Positions 34,121-44,504 of a stretch of DNA of 64,000 bases are shown here, piece after piece. Source of the DNA: Alphaproteobacteria bacterium (lineage in GTDB: Bacteria; Pseudomonadota; Alphaproteobacteria; Oceanibaculales; Oceanibaculaceae); the NCBI GenBank assembly GCA_018823745.1, contig JAHJHR010000011.1, positions 169,802 to 233,801 of the forward strand. Reading direction: 5' to 3'. The notes beneath the pieces are model-generated. The model ran no database searches. It saw nothing but the letters and a program-made list of their open reading frames with translations, and was not told the DNA's origin. The position numbers and the translations under genes were made by a program. The stretch's first letter is position 1, and the number at the start of each line of letters is the position of its first letter.

Positions 34121-35101
34121 CTAGATGTTACCGCCCAGCTCATCTTCGATATGGATGCGCACGATCTCCTCGAAGCTGCTCTCGGCCTTGAAGCCCAGCG
34201 CCAGAGCGCGCTTCGTGTCGAAATTGCGCGGCCAGCCGGCGACGATGCGCGCGATGGTCGGGTCTTCCTCACGGCGGATCAGCTTCACCGCCTTCTCGCC
34301 GGCGATATTGCGCAGCGCCGCGATCTGCTCCCCCACCGTGACCGACAGGCCGGGCATGGACAGGGTGCGGCGCGGGCCGACCGTCTCTCCCGCGATGGTC
34401 GCGGCATGCAGCAGGAAGCTGACCGCCGCGCGCGGGCTCGCATGCCAGTGCCGCACATCCTCGGAGACCGGCAGCACCGCCTCCTGCCCGGCCAGCGGTT
34501 CACGGATGATGTTGGAGAAGAAACCCGACGCCGCCTTGTTCGGCTTGCCAGGCCGCACGCAGATGGTCGGCAGGCGGATGCCGATGCCATCGACAAACCC
34601 CTTGCGGGTGTAATCCGCCAGCAGCAGCTCGCCGATGGCCTTCTGCGTGCCGTAGCTGGTCAGAGGCGCCGACAGGAACTCATCCCCGATGGCATCAGGG
34701 AAAGGCGATCCAAACACCGCGATGGAGGAGGTGAAGACCAGACGGGGCTTGTACTCATCGCCACCGGTCCGGCGAATTGCCTCCAGCAGATAGCGCGTGC
34801 CGTCCAGATTGATGCGGTAGCCCTTCTCGAACTCCGCCTCGGCCTCGCCGGAGACGATGGCCGCCAGATGGAAGATCACATCCGGCTTCGGCGCCACCAG
34901 ATGCCCCGCCGCCGTCGGCTGCGACAGGTCGGCCGGCTCCATCTCGATCGGAAAAGCCGCCATTGCCGGCCGCTCGGGGGCAATCACATCGACAAGATGC
35001 AGATGATCGATCTTCGTGCCGCCCAGCGCGCCGTCCTTCACCAGCCGCTCGGTCAGCTTCCGCCCAACCATGCCCGCCGCCCCGATGATCAAGATACGCA
35101 T
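34121..35101 (-). CDS. denD: NAD-dependent epimerase/dehydrogenase, D-erythronate dehydrogenase-like
   Basis: 326-residue extended SDR. The cofactor motif GAAGMVGRKL is at the N-terminus, the catalytic Tyr-Lys pair is SYGTQKAIGE, and SSIAVFG supplies the serine. The sequence style (RLPTICVRPGKPNKAASGFFSNIIREPLAG) matches DenD, which oxidises D-erythronate at C2, and the length agrees. The neighbours are an IlvD/Edd sugar-acid dehydratase and a CUT1 transporter, so a C4-C6 sugar acid route is likely, but the usual DenD partners (OtnK kinase, OtnI or OtnC) are absent. A different sugar-acid substrate is therefore possible. Confidence 0.75.
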   Translation of the reverse strand: MRILIIGAAGMVGRKLTERLVKDGALGGTKIDHLHLVDVIAPERPAMAAFPIEMEPADLSQPTAAGHLVAPKPDVIFHLAAIVSGEAEAEFEKGYRINLDGTRYLLEAIRRTGGDEYKPRLVFTSSIAVFGSPFPDAIGDEFLSAPLTSYGTQKAIGELLLADYTRKGFVDGIGIRLPTICVRPGKPNKAASGFFSNIIREPLAGQEAVLPVSEDVRHWHASPRAAVSFLLHAATIAGETVGPRRTLSMPGLSVTVGEQIAALRNIAGEKAVKLIRREEDPTIARIVAGWPRNFDTKRALALGFKAESSFEEIVRIHIEDELGGNI

Positions 35102-35134
35102 GCGGTATTCTCCCTGTTTTTTGTATTTTCTCCT

Positions 35135-35222
35135 TCGTCATGGTCGGACTTGATCCGACCATCCATTGACCGAGCGATTGGCACGGACGGCTGGACCCTC
35201 GGGTCAAGCCCGAGGGTGACGA
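35135..35222. repeat. Intergenic repeat element, copy 1 (88 bases)
   Basis: Begins TCGTCATGGTCGGACTTGAT and ends AGCCCGAGGGTGACGA; the two ends are imperfect inverted repeats. It contains two hairpins, GGTCGGA/TCCGACC and CCTCGGG/CCCGAGG. A second full copy is at 53775 and a related left end at 63941. It fills most of the gap between denD and the dehydratase gene. Confidence 0.85.
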
Positions 35223-35246
35223 GATAAAGAGCGTCCCCTTCCGACC

Positions 35247-37058
35247 TCAGTGATTATCCCGCGCCACGCCCTTGGTCTGGGCGACGCGCTGATACTTCAC
35301 GGCGGGTTTCAGCACCATGCCCTCGTCGAATTGCGAGACCATGCCGCGCTGGATTTCCTGCCAGGGCGTCTGGTGGTCGGGATACGGGAAACCGCCTTTG
35401 GCGATGAGGTCGGCCTTGCGCTTCTCGTATTCCTCCACCGGTATCAGGATGTCGGCGGTGCGCTTGTTCAAATCGATGCGCACCTGGTCGCCGGTCTGCA
35501 GGATGGCGAGCCCGCCATTCAGCGCCGCCTCGGGGGCGGCGTTCAGGATCGAGGGCGAGCCAGAGGTGCCGGATTGCCGCCCGTCGCCGATGCAGGGCAG
35601 CGCCAGGATGCCCTGCTTGATGAGAGCGGCCGGCGGCTGCATGTTCACAACCTCCGCCCCGCCGGGATAGCCGATGGGGCCGGTGCCGCGCACGAACAGC
35701 ATGCATTTATCATCGATGTTCAGCGACGCATCGTCGATTCGGTGGTGGTAATCCTCCGGCCCCTCGAAGACGATGGCGCGACCCTCAAAGACGTTCGGCT
35801 GCTTCGGGTCGGAGAGGTAGCGCTGGCGGAAATCCGGCGAGATCACGCTGGTCTTCATGATCGCCGAATCGAACAGATTGCCGCGCAGATGCAGGAAGCC
35901 TGACTTGTCCACCATCGGCGTCTCATAGGGCAGGATGATATCCCCGCCTTCCGCCTCACGGCCCCGGCAGTTCTCGCCGATCGGCCTGCCGTTGGCGGTG
36001 ATGGCGTCCTCATGGATCTTGCCGTGTTTCATCAGCTCGTTCACCACGGCCGGGATACCGCCGGCGCGGTGGAATTCCTCGCCGAGATATTTGCCGGCGG
36101 GCTGCAGATTCACGATCAGCGGAATGTCGTAGCCGATACGCTCCCAATCGTCATTGTTCAGCTCGACGCCGATATGCCGGGCTATCGCGTTGATGTGGAT
36201 CGGTGCATTGGTCGAACCGCCGATGGCCGAATTCACCACGATGGCATTCTCGAAGGCTTCGCGGGTGAGGATGTCGGAGGGTTTCAGATCCTCCCACACC
36301 ATGCCGACTGCCCGCAGCCCGGTCTCATAGGCGATCTGGCCGCGCTCGCGGTAGGGAGCCGGGATTGCCGAGCAGCCCGGCAGCGACATGCCCAGCGCCT
36401 CGGCCAGCCCGTTCATTGTCGAGGCCGTGCCCATTGTGTTGCAATGCCCGACCGAGGGCGCTGAGGACGCGACGATATCCATGAACTCGTCATAGTTTAT
36501 ATCGCCTGCCGCATGGCGTTCGCGCGCCTTCCAGACCACCGTGCCGCTGCCGGTGCGCTCACCCTTCCACCAGCCGTTCAGCATCGGGCCGCCGGACAGC
36601 ACGATGGCCGGAATATTCACCGTGGCTGCCGCCATGATGCAGGCCGGCGTGGTCTTGTCGCAGCCGGTCGTCAGCACCACGCCGTCCAGCGGATAGCCGT
36701 AGAGCAGCTCGACCAGGCCGAGATAGGCGAGGTTCCGATCCAGCGCCGCTGTCGGGCGCTTGCCGGTTTCCTGGATCGGATGAACGGGAAATTCAAATGC
36801 CACGCCGCCGGCGGCATTGATGCCCTCGCGCACCCGCTTGGCGAGGTCGAGATGGTGCCGGTTGCAGGGCGACAGATCGGAGCCGGTCTGGGCGATGCCG
36901 ATGATCGGTTTGCCGGATTGCAGCTCCGCGCGCGTCAGCCCGAAATTCAGATAACGCTCCAGATAGAGCGCGGTCATGGCGGGATTATCGGGATTGTCGA
37001 ACCAGAGCTGCGAGCGAAGCCGGCGCTTTTCCGCCGGATGATGGCTGTCATGGCCCAT
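35247..37058 (-). CDS. Sugar-acid dehydratase, IlvD/Edd family
   Basis: 603-residue dehydratase that removes water from a 2,3-dihydroxy acid to give a 2-keto-3-deoxy acid. Iron-sulfur ligands are seen at Cys65 ([10 protein letters not shown]), Cys133 ([11 protein letters not shown]) and a third cysteine in [12 protein letters not shown]. The TGCDKTTPA form is typical of arabinonate/xylonate-type dehydratases rather than IlvD of branched-chain synthesis. Start at the ATG 37058 after a GGGAGGGT site; the longer frame upstream is non-coding. Probably first gene of the sugar-acid block, with denD 145 bases downstream beyond a repeat element. Confidence 0.88.
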   Translation of the reverse strand: MGHDSHHPAEKRRLRSQLWFDNPDNPAMTALYLERYLNFGLTRAELQSGKPIIGIAQTGSDLSPCNRHHLDLAKRVREGINAAGGVAFEFPVHPIQETGKRPTAALDRNLAYLGLVELLYGYPLDGVVLTTGCDKTTPACIMAAATVNIPAIVLSGGPMLNGWWKGERTGSGTVVWKARERHAAGDINYDEFMDIVASSAPSVGHCNTMGTASTMNGLAEALGMSLPGCSAIPAPYRERGQIAYETGLRAVGMVWEDLKPSDILTREAFENAIVVNSAIGGSTNAPIHINAIARHIGVELNNDDWERIGYDIPLIVNLQPAGKYLGEEFHRAGGIPAVVNELMKHGKIHEDAITANGRPIGENCRGREAEGGDIILPYETPMVDKSGFLHLRGNLFDSAIMKTSVISPDFRQRYLSDPKQPNVFEGRAIVFEGPEDYHHRIDDASLNIDDKCMLFVRGTGPIGYPGGAEVVNMQPPAALIKQGILALPCIGDGRQSGTSGSPSILNAAPEAALNGGLAILQTGDQVRIDLNKRTADILIPVEEYEKRKADLIAKGGFPYPDHQTPWQEIQRGMVSQFDEGMVLKPAVKYQRVAQTKGVARDNH

Positions 37059-37082
37059 GGCACCCTCCCAATCAATTGACCG

Positions 37083-37133
37083 CGCTGCTGTTTGCGCAGC
37101 GTCGTTGGCAAAACTATGAGCGGTTACAACCGC
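37083..37133. promoter_or_regulatory. Two inverted repeats in the dehydratase/phosphoesterase divergent gap
   Basis: CGCTGC...GCAGCG at 37083-37101 (seven-base spacer) and GCGGTT-AC-AACCGC at 37120-37133. Both lie 25-75 bases upstream of the dehydratase start. The second is compact and symmetric, the better candidate for an operator controlling the sugar-acid genes. The remainder of 37059-37262 shows nothing recognisable. Confidence 0.4.
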
Positions 37134-37262
37134 GAAGGCAAACGGCGCCGATGCGCAGCCAGCACAAAGCCGCCATGCTTTGCTAATAAGCGAAGCGCGG
37201 GGATGCGGTCTCCGCGATCCGCGGTTATGATCCGTGGGTCTCCAGTAGCCGGGAAAGCCGCC

Positions 37263-38087
37263 ATGCTGATTGCCCAGATCACAGATTTGCATATCTTCCG
37301 GGACCGGAAGCCGGCCTATGGCACCATTGACACGGCCCGGTTCGTCGAACAGGCAGTCGCCCATCTTCTGGATATGCCGAGACGCCCGGATATTGTCATC
37401 GCCACCGGCGATCTGGTGGATGAGGGATCGGCCAATGAATACGCGATCCTGCGCGACATCCTGGCCCCACTGCCGATGCCTGTCTATCTGATGCCAGGCA
37501 ATCACGACGCACGCGACACGCTGCGCGCCGGCTTTCCGGAGCATGGCTATCTGCGCCAGCACCCGGAATGGATTCAGTATGTGATCGAGGAATATCCGCT
37601 GCGGCTGATCGCCCTGGACACGCTGGTGCCGGGCAGCGGGCATGGCGAGCTATGCGAGGGACGGCTGGCCTGGCTGGATGAAAAGCTGGCGGAACAGCCG
37701 GATCGGCCGACCATGGTCATGCTGCACCATCCGCCCTTCAAGACGGGCATCGCGCATATGGACCGGATGGGCCTGCTGTCCGGCGCCGAGAATCTGGGCG
37801 CCATCGTTGCGCGCTATCCCAACATTGAGCGCATCATCGCCGGTCATCTTCACCGGCCGATCCAGATTCGCTGGAACGGCACGCTGGTCAGCGTCGCCCC
37901 CAGCACCGGCCATCAGATCAACCTGGATCTGCGCGCGGACGGGCCGCCCGCCTTCATCATGGAACCGCCAGCCCTGCATCTGCATGACTGGCGGCCCGAT
38001 GTCGGCCTGGTGACCCATCAGAGCTATATCGGCGACTATGCCGGCCCCTATTTGTTCAAGGGCGGCGGGCCGGTACCGAAAGGCTGA
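37263..38087 (+). CDS. Metallophosphoesterase (CpdA/GpdQ-like)
   Basis: 274-residue calcineurin-type phosphoesterase. Metal-site motifs appear in order: ITDLHI (Asp8, His10), [18 protein letters not shown] and AGHLHRP. Relatives hydrolyse cyclic AMP (CpdA) or glycerophosphodiesters (GpdQ). Start at the ATG 37263, where the fold begins; upstream reading lacks conserved sequence. It converges head-on with pstB, its stop abutting the pstB stop without a gap, but is not in the phosphate operon. Substrate unsettled. Confidence 0.85.
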   Translation: MLIAQITDLHIFRDRKPAYGTIDTARFVEQAVAHLLDMPRRPDIVIATGDLVDEGSANEYAILRDILAPLPMPVYLMPGNHDARDTLRAGFPEHGYLRQHPEWIQYVIEEYPLRLIALDTLVPGSGHGELCEGRLAWLDEKLAEQPDRPTMVMLHHPPFKTGIAHMDRMGLLSGAENLGAIVARYPNIERIIAGHLHRPIQIRWNGTLVSVAPSTGHQINLDLRADGPPAFIMEPPALHLHDWRPDVGLVTHQSYIGDYAGPYLFKGGGPVPKG

Positions 38088-38963
38088 TCAGCCGAAACGG
38101 CCGGTGACGTAATCGCGGGTCTGCGGCACCTGCGGCGCGGTGAAAATCGTCTCGGTCTTCCCGTATTCGATCAACCGCCCGAGATACATGAAGGCCGTGT
38201 TGTCGGAAACGCGACCGGCCTGCTGCATGTTATGGGTGACGATGATCATCGTGTAATGCCCGCGCAGCTCGTCGATCAACTCTTCGATCTTCGCCGTCGC
38301 AATCGGGTCGAGCGCCGAACAGGGCTCGTCCATCAGCAGCACTTCGGGGTCAGAGGCAATGGCGCGCGCGATGCACAGGCGCTGCTGCTGACCGCCGGAC
38401 ATGCCGAGCGCGGATTCCTTCAGCCGGTCCTTGACCTCGTCCCACAGCGCCGAGCCGCGCAGCGCGCGCTCGCAGGTCTCGTCCAGCACGCGGCGGTCGC
38501 TGATGCCATCGACGCGCAGCGGATAGACGACATTGTCGTAGATGGACATGGCGAAGGGGTTCGGCTTCTGGAACACCATGCCCATGCGCTTGCGCAGGGC
38601 GATGACGTCCACGCCCGGCCCATAGATGTCGTGACCGCCGATGGTCACATTGCCGTCGATGGAGAGATTGTCGATCAGGTCGTTCATCCGGTTCAGCGAA
38701 CGCAGCAGGGTCGACTTGCCGCAGCCCGACGGCCCGATCAGCGCCGTGACCAGCCCCTTCTGGAAGGACAGGGAGATGTCGTAAAGCGCCTGCGCGCTGC
38801 CGTACCACAGGTTGAACTTGTCGACATCGATGACCGAGCCTTCCGGCGAGGTCACGAAATGATAATTGGTTTCGCCGGTCGGCAGGGCCGGACGGCCGCC
38901 ATTGGCCTGGCCTTTACCGGACCCGATGCCAGACGTCGGAGAAAGAGTGGCGGTGTCGCTCAT
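38088..38963 (-). CDS. pstB: Phosphate ABC transporter ATP-binding protein
   Basis: ATPase of the high-affinity phosphate importer. Walker [10 protein letters not shown], signature [18 protein letters not shown] and Walker [17 protein letters not shown] are the PstB forms. Start taken at the ATG 38963, nine bases after a GGAG site, giving 291 residues with a disordered N-terminal extension of about 40; an ATG at 39005, six bases after the pstA stop, would add 14 residues. Last gene of pstSCAB in this window: no phoU or phoB follows, because a convergent phosphoesterase gene begins at once. Confidence 0.93.
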   Translation of the reverse strand: MSDTATLSPTSGIGSGKGQANGGRPALPTGETNYHFVTSPEGSVIDVDKFNLWYGSAQALYDISLSFQKGLVTALIGPSGCGKSTLLRSLNRMNDLIDNLSIDGNVTIGGHDIYGPGVDVIALRKRMGMVFQKPNPFAMSIYDNVVYPLRVDGISDRRVLDETCERALRGSALWDEVKDRLKESALGMSGGQQQRLCIARAIASDPEVLLMDEPCSALDPIATAKIEELIDELRGHYTMIIVTHNMQQAGRVSDNTAFMYLGRLIEYGKTETIFTAPQVPQTRDYVTGRFG

Positions 38964-39010
38964 GTCAATTGGCTCCGGTTTTGGGGCTGTATCATGTGTC
39001 GGCATCAAGC

Positions 39011-40747
39011 TCAGAACTGGCTGCCGGCGAATTTCTTCTTGAGGCGGTTACGCACGTAAATCGCCGAGGAGTTCATGAGCACGATCAACCCGATCAGCAG
39101 CAAGGTGGTGACGAACACCATCGGCTTGCCGGCCTCGGAATTGCGCGACTGGAAGCCCACGTCGAAGATGTGGAAGCCCAGATGCATGAAGCTGCGCTCC
39201 AGATGGACATAGGGGAAGAACCCGTCAATCGGCAGTTCCGGCGCCAGCTTCACCACGCCGATCAGCATAAGCGGCGCCACCTCGCCGGCACCGCGGGCCA
39301 TGGCCAGGATCAACCCGGTCATCACCCCCGGCATGGCGCGCGGCAGGACGATCCATTTGATGGTCTGCCATTTCGAGGCACCACAGGCGAGCGAGCCCTC
39401 GCGCATCGAGCGCGGCACCGCGGACAGCGCCTCCTCGGTGGCGACGATGACGACCGGCACGGTCAGCAGTGCCAGAGTGAGCGCCGACCAGAGGATGCCG
39501 CCCGTGCCGAAGGTCGGGCTGGGCAGACGTTCGGGGTAGAACAGCGCATCGATGCTGCCGCCCAGCATATAGGCGAAGAAGCCGACGCCGAACACGCCAT
39601 AGACGATGGAGGGCACGCCGGCCAGATTGTTCACCGAGATGCGCACGATGGTGACCAGCCGGCCCTGCTTGGCATATTCGCGCAGATAGAGCGCAGTGAT
39701 GACACCGAACGGGGCGACGATGATCACCATCAGCATGGTCATGACCACGGTGCCGAAGATCGCCGGCAGAATGCCGCCTTCGGTGTTCGCCTCGCGCGGT
39801 TCCTCACTGACGAATTCACCCCAGCGTGACAGATAGACACCGACTTTCTCGAAGAAACTCAGATCGTTGGCGGCGTAGAAGCGCACGATCTGCGAAATCG
39901 CGATTTCCTTCTCCTCGCCATTCACGGTCTGGAGGGTAATGCGATACTTCCTGTCTTCTTCCTTGATCGCCCGGGCCTGGTTGGCCAGTGCCAGATAATC
40001 CTTCTGCAGTTCGGCAATCCGTGCCTCGTTGCTCTGCTGCAACTCCTGGTATTCAGGGCTGCCCTCACCATGGCGCAGCGCGGCGCGGCGCAGGTCGAGA
40101 CGCAGCTCGTTGATCTCGTGATTGACGTTACCGATGTCGGTGCGCTCGATATGATGCACTTCATCGAAACGATCCCGCGCCGCTTCCTGCTCGGCTTCAA
40201 GGCCGGGCAAGGTCAGTTCCTCAAGCGAGAGCTTGCGGCCGTTCAGATCAATGCTGGCGATCGTCCCGACAAAAGCGCCCCATTCCTGACGCTCGAAGAA
40301 GAAGAAATCCTTCGGATAGGCGCGATCCGTGACCTGAAAATTCGACACCCAGCGGAAATCCTCGCCGGTCACATCATAATTGCCGGTCCGGTACAGGGTA
40401 CGCCCGACAAAGCCCTCATCGGCGACGATTTCCGCGCGCTGGTCATCGGTCAGGCCGGAGAGGATTTCCGGGCCAGGACGGTACTGCTCCGACCGGAACG
40501 GCTCGCCGGCGACTCTGGTGCCGTCGGTTATCGTGACAACCTCGATGGGTTTCGGCCAGAAGGTCGTGAAGCCATTCCAGAATATCAGCGCCAGAAAACC
40601 GACGATCAGGATGATACCGAAGGCAAGGGCACCGCCCAGCCCCCACAGGAAGGGCTCGCCCATCGCCGATATGTCGGCCGAATATTTCCGCACGGAACGC
40701 GGCTTGGCCTCGGAGCGGATGGTGTCTTTTTCCACAGTCGCCGTCAT
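39011..40747 (-). CDS. pstA: Phosphate ABC transporter permease PstA (long form)
   Basis: 578-residue permease, about twice the size of E. coli PstA. After a first helix (about 30-55) comes a large extracytoplasmic region (about 56-300) that includes a coiled coil around 185-260 ([17 protein letters not shown], then [19 protein letters not shown]). The classical permease core follows (about 320-575), with [20 protein letters not shown] as the ATPase-docking loop. Long PstA/PstC pairs are known in many alphaproteobacteria. Start at the ATG 40747, one codon after a TTG. The gene lies 22 bases after pstC. Confidence 0.92.
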   Translation of the reverse strand: MTATVEKDTIRSEAKPRSVRKYSADISAMGEPFLWGLGGALAFGIILIVGFLALIFWNGFTTFWPKPIEVVTITDGTRVAGEPFRSEQYRPGPEILSGLTDDQRAEIVADEGFVGRTLYRTGNYDVTGEDFRWVSNFQVTDRAYPKDFFFFERQEWGAFVGTIASIDLNGRKLSLEELTLPGLEAEQEAARDRFDEVHHIERTDIGNVNHEINELRLDLRRAALRHGEGSPEYQELQQSNEARIAELQKDYLALANQARAIKEEDRKYRITLQTVNGEEKEIAISQIVRFYAANDLSFFEKVGVYLSRWGEFVSEEPREANTEGGILPAIFGTVVMTMLMVIIVAPFGVITALYLREYAKQGRLVTIVRISVNNLAGVPSIVYGVFGVGFFAYMLGGSIDALFYPERLPSPTFGTGGILWSALTLALLTVPVVIVATEEALSAVPRSMREGSLACGASKWQTIKWIVLPRAMPGVMTGLILAMARGAGEVAPLMLIGVVKLAPELPIDGFFPYVHLERSFMHLGFHIFDVGFQSRNSEAGKPMVFVTTLLLIGLIVLMNSSAIYVRNRLKKKFAGSQF

Positions 40748-40769
40748 CAATCCTGTCCTCTGGGCCGCA

Positions 40770-43403
40770 TCAAAGCTGGAAGGCGCGCTTGCGGAAGCGC
40801 TGGCGAATTATTTCGGCGATGGTGTTGATGATGAAGGTCATCACGAACAGGCTCAGCGCGGCCAGGAACAGCATGCGGTACAGCGTTCCACCCTGCACGG
40901 CTTCCGGCAGCTCGACGGCGATATTCGCCGACAGCGTGCGCAGGCCGTTGAAGATGTTCCAGTCCAGCACCGGCGTGTTGCCGGCCGCCATCAGCACGAT
41001 CATGGTCTCACCGACAGCCCGGCCCATGCCGATCATGACCGCGGCGAAGACGCCGGACATGGCGGTGGGCAGAACCACCCACATCGCTGTCTGCCAGGGC
41101 GTCGCCCCGGCTGCCAGGCTGGCGGCTCGCAGCGAGGATGGCACGGAATTCAGCGCATCCTCGGCCAGGGTGTAGATGTTGGGGATGATTGCGAAGCCCA
41201 TGACGAAACCGACAACCAGGGCGTTGCGCTGGACATAGGTATCGACCACGCCGCCACGGGGGTCATAGCCGGCGGCTGTCAGGGCGGCCGCCAGTATGTA
41301 GCTCACCACCATCGAGACCAGCAGCATGATGAGCCAGCGCAGCCCATCGACCAGCGGCGCCTGGCTGGCTGAAAATTCGCGCAGCATCAGACGGTAACGG
41401 TCGCCCACCAACCGGCGGAAGACATAGGCCACCGCCAGGAAGGAGAGCGGGAACAACGCGAGGAACAGGAAGGGCAGACCGGTGCCAATATCGCCATTAG
41501 TCCAGGCCTTCAGGTCGCCATAGAAGAAGATGCGCTCGAACATCGGGCCACCCGAATAGGCGAGATAGCAGCCGATCCCGATGACCACGAACATCAGGCA
41601 GAATTTCGGCACGCCCTCAAGACGCAGTTTCAGCTGGGATGGCAGGGACTGCCAGATATAGGCCGCCGCAATCAGCGACAGCGGCAGCGCGCCAAAGGCC
41701 AGAAGCACCGCCGCGATCCAGGTCTCCACGATGGGAGCCAGCAGCAGCGCTGCAACGAAGCCCAGCACCACGGTCGGCAGGGATTCCATCATCTCCATCA
41801 CCGGCTTCACCGTCGCGCGGATCCGGTTATGCAGGAATTCGGAGGTATAGATCGCCCCCAGAAGGGCAATCGGAATGGCAAAGAGCAAGGAATAGACCGT
41901 CGCCTTCAAGGTGCCGAAGATCAGCGGCGTCAGCGAGAATTTCGGCTCGAAGACGTCGGTACCCGAGGAGGACTGCCATGTGTATGTCGGCTGCAGATAG
42001 CCCTCGTACCAGATTTTCCCGAAGATGGTTTCGGCCGTCGTCTCGGGATGCGGCACATAGAAGGTCCAGAAATTCACCTGCCCTGAGCCATCGACCAGCA
42101 GCACCGCATCGTTACGCGGGGCCAGCATCAGCTGGGTGCCCTCGTCGCTGGCGCCGTCGCGCTTCAGTTTCAGAAGGGTCTGGTCGCTGGTGTTGTGGCG
42201 GAACCAGACATTGCCATCGAGATCCATCGTGACCAGGGTCTTGTTGCGCTGGCTGGCGGAGAAGCCGATGACCGGGCTGCTATGCGATTCCATCTCGCGG
42301 ATCAGGGTCAGCTTGTAGCCGTCCTCGGTGCGCGCATCGGGCGGCTGCAGGCGGTAGAAAACCCGCACGGCGCCGTCGGAACCACCGGCGATCAGCCCCT
42401 GCTCACCATTCAGGAAAGCCAGCAGTGTCAGGCGCTCGTCGCCGGGAAAGGCGTTGAATGTTTCGGCCAGGCGAGGCTTGGCAAAATCGCGCGTGTCGTA
42501 GCGATAAATATCGCCTTCCTCGCTGGCGATGTAGACCTGATCGGCCTGGCTGGTCATCAGCAATTTGGAAACCCGCAGGCCCTGCGGCAATTCCGGCAGG
42601 GTGGAGGAGCCGACGCGTGTCGTCGCCTCCTGGGTCAGCAGGTTGAACTGGGTTTCGGTTCGGCTGACGCGGCCGATGCCATTCGCATCAACAGTGACGA
42701 AAGACCGTGTGGGGCGCTCCGCCGTGCCGCCGATGCGATAATCGATGGCAATGATCGCCGCGCCTTCGTCGGAAATCTTCTGCGGATCTTCCAGCTTGGT
42801 CTCGAAAGTGATCCGACGCAGCTGGTTACCCGGAATCTGGGAATAGACCGCCGAGCCATCGGTCATGTCGCGATCATTCAGGCGCTGGGCGCTGGCGGGC
42901 ATACTGTCGCCGGTCAGAATTTCAACCTTGGGGGCGATAACCGCGAAGCGGACCGTGCCATCCTCGAAGCCGAAGGCCAGATTGTCACGCTTCGATGTGG
43001 CGCCAACGGAAATGGCGCGCTGGCCACCAAAATCCAGATTGAGGGTCTGCAGCTTCGTTCCTGTATCCAGATGGAAGCTGCTGACCGTTCCATCGTCACC
43101 GATGCGAATGCCAATGGTCAGATACTCATCGGCATCGACCCAGATCAGCTCCTTGGGCGGCGAAACCACATAATCCCGGCTCTCCTGAACGTCGCCGTTC
43201 AGGAACAGCGGAAAGGCCACCTGCACCAGAAAGACCATAATGCCAAAGACGGCCAGAATGACCATCAGGCCGCCAACCGTGATAACCCAATCGGCAATCT
43301 TGTCGGAAATGATGACAGCCCGGCTGGTCGCCTTGCGGCGACGGATGATGCCGATGGCCGTTTTTCCGTTACCGCCCGAAGCGTCGTTGGCATCGATGGC
43401 CAT
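40770..43403 (-). CDS. pstC: Phosphate ABC transporter permease PstC (long form)
   Basis: 877-residue permease with a helix at about 35-60, a very large periplasmic domain (about 65-470) whose short strand-rich repeats (DGTVRFAV, GGSDGAVRVFY, LVTMDLDGNVWF) look like a beta-propeller, and a C-terminal permease core (about 500-870) with the docking loop VPSSLRAASLAAGATPWQTA. The propeller-like part may shape the PstS docking surface or sense phosphate. Start at the ATG 43403. It is separated from pstS by 132 bases holding a strong terminator, so membrane components should be made at lower levels than PstS. Confidence 0.92.
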   Translation of the reverse strand: MAIDANDASGGNGKTAIGIIRRRKATSRAVIISDKIADWVITVGGLMVILAVFGIMVFLVQVAFPLFLNGDVQESRDYVVSPPKELIWVDADEYLTIGIRIGDDGTVSSFHLDTGTKLQTLNLDFGGQRAISVGATSKRDNLAFGFEDGTVRFAVIAPKVEILTGDSMPASAQRLNDRDMTDGSAVYSQIPGNQLRRITFETKLEDPQKISDEGAAIIAIDYRIGGTAERPTRSFVTVDANGIGRVSRTETQFNLLTQEATTRVGSSTLPELPQGLRVSKLLMTSQADQVYIASEEGDIYRYDTRDFAKPRLAETFNAFPGDERLTLLAFLNGEQGLIAGGSDGAVRVFYRLQPPDARTEDGYKLTLIREMESHSSPVIGFSASQRNKTLVTMDLDGNVWFRHNTSDQTLLKLKRDGASDEGTQLMLAPRNDAVLLVDGSGQVNFWTFYVPHPETTAETIFGKIWYEGYLQPTYTWQSSSGTDVFEPKFSLTPLIFGTLKATVYSLLFAIPIALLGAIYTSEFLHNRIRATVKPVMEMMESLPTVVLGFVAALLLAPIVETWIAAVLLAFGALPLSLIAAAYIWQSLPSQLKLRLEGVPKFCLMFVVIGIGCYLAYSGGPMFERIFFYGDLKAWTNGDIGTGLPFLFLALFPLSFLAVAYVFRRLVGDRYRLMLREFSASQAPLVDGLRWLIMLLVSMVVSYILAAALTAAGYDPRGGVVDTYVQRNALVVGFVMGFAIIPNIYTLAEDALNSVPSSLRAASLAAGATPWQTAMWVVLPTAMSGVFAAVMIGMGRAVGETMIVLMAAGNTPVLDWNIFNGLRTLSANIAVELPEAVQGGTLYRMLFLAALSLFVMTFIINTIAEIIRQRFRKRAFQL

Positions 43404-43483
43404 GCTACCCCCAGCCTAGTCTCGTCAGGCGGCCAACGATTATCGCGGCCGCCCATCACATACATAAACGAATATAGAAACTT

Positions 43484-43524
43484 AAAAAATACGGGCGCGG
43501 GCGCCTGCATGTGCAGCCGCCCGC
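43484..43524 (-). terminator. Terminator/attenuator between pstS and pstC
   Basis: Stem GCGGGCG with inner CTGCA, loop CA, TGCAG and CGCCCGC; on the minus strand it is followed by GCCCGTATTTTTTAAG, a proper U-run. It begins 12 bases after the pstS stop, so most transcripts should end here and only read-through reaches pstCAB. Confidence 0.82.
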
Positions 43525-43535
43525 ATCCCATCGGA

Positions 43536-44504
43536 TTACATCAGGCCGAAGGCCTTCAGATCCTGGTCCGCCAGACCCTTGCTGACCGGGAAGAAACCGT
43601 CCTTCACGACAGCTTCCTGGCCCTGCTTGGAGTAGATGTAGCGGATGAACTCGCCGCGGACCGGGTCAAGCGGCTGGTTCGGGTTCTTGTTCACGTAGAT
43701 GTAGAGGAAGCGGGCAATCGGGTAATTGCCGCTATAGGCGTTCGCAGCGTTCGGCTCGTAGCACTTGCCGTCGGCGCCCTTGATCGAAATGAACTTCACG
43801 TCGGCAGTCTTGTAGCCAACGCCGGAATAGCCGATGCCACCCTTGTCCGAGGCAACGCCCTGGACGACGGTCGAGGAACCCGGCTGCTCCTTCACGCTGT
43901 CCTTGTAGTCGCCGTCGAACATGGCGACTTCCTTGTAATAGCCATAGGTGCCCGAAGCGGAGTTACGGCCATAGAGCGAGATCGGCACATTGGCCCACTC
44001 GCCGGTCGCGCCAGCCTGGCCCCAGGTGGTGATGTCGGTCGGGTGACCGCCCTTGCGGGTCTTCGAGAAGATGGCGTCGATCTGCTGCAGCGACAGGCAG
44101 CTGACCGGATTGTCCTTGTGGGCATAAACGGCCAGCGCGTCGACGGCGGAGCGAACCGGAGTCGGCTTGTAGCCATACTTCTTTTCGAAGTCGTCGATTT
44201 CCTTCGACTTCATCGGGCGCGACATCGGGCCGAACTGCGAGGTGCCGGCGATCAGCGCGGCCGGGGCGGTCGAGGAGCCCTTGCCTTCGATTTCGATGGC
44301 GACGTTCGGATAGGCGCCCAGGAAGCCTTCGGCCCACAGGGTCATCAGGTTGTTCAGCGTGTCGGAGCCGATCGACTTCAGGCTGCCGGAAACGCCGCTG
44401 GTCTGCTTGTAGGCCGGCAGGGCGGGATCGACGCCCTGCGCATAGGCGCTGGTCGAAGCCAGGAGGCCGGCGGCGAGCGCCAGGGCGGTTGAAAATTTCT
44501 TCAT
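43536..44504 (-). CDS. pstS: Phosphate ABC transporter substrate-binding protein
   Basis: 322-residue periplasmic phosphate receptor with a clear signal peptide (MKKFSTALALAAGLLAST, cleavage near AYAQ). Phosphate-binding segments include SIGSDTLNNLM, GTSQFGPMSRPM and YGRNSASGTYGYYKE. Start at the ATG 44504, preceded by GGAGCA; longer readings lack a signal peptide. First gene of the pst operon. A PHO-box-like pair of half-sites lies 167 bases upstream in the correct orientation, as expected for PhoB-controlled pst. Confidence 0.94.
   Translation of the reverse strand: MKKFSTALALAAGLLASTSAYAQGVDPALPAYKQTSGVSGSLKSIGSDTLNNLMTLWAEGFLGAYPNVAIEIEGKGSSTAPAALIAGTSQFGPMSRPMKSKEIDDFEKKYGYKPTPVRSAVDALAVYAHKDNPVSCLSLQQIDAIFSKTRKGGHPTDITTWGQAGATGEWANVPISLYGRNSASGTYGYYKEVAMFDGDYKDSVKEQPGSSTVVQGVASDKGGIGYSGVGYKTADVKFISIKGADGKCYEPNAANAYSGNYPIARFLYIYVNKNPNQPLDPVRGEFIRYIYSKQGQEAVVKDGFFPVSKGLADQDLKAFGLM

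Noticed and set aside
42195..44492. 765-codon open frame opposite pstC and pstS
   Set aside because: Runs antisense through two genes with strong family matches and crosses their terminator.
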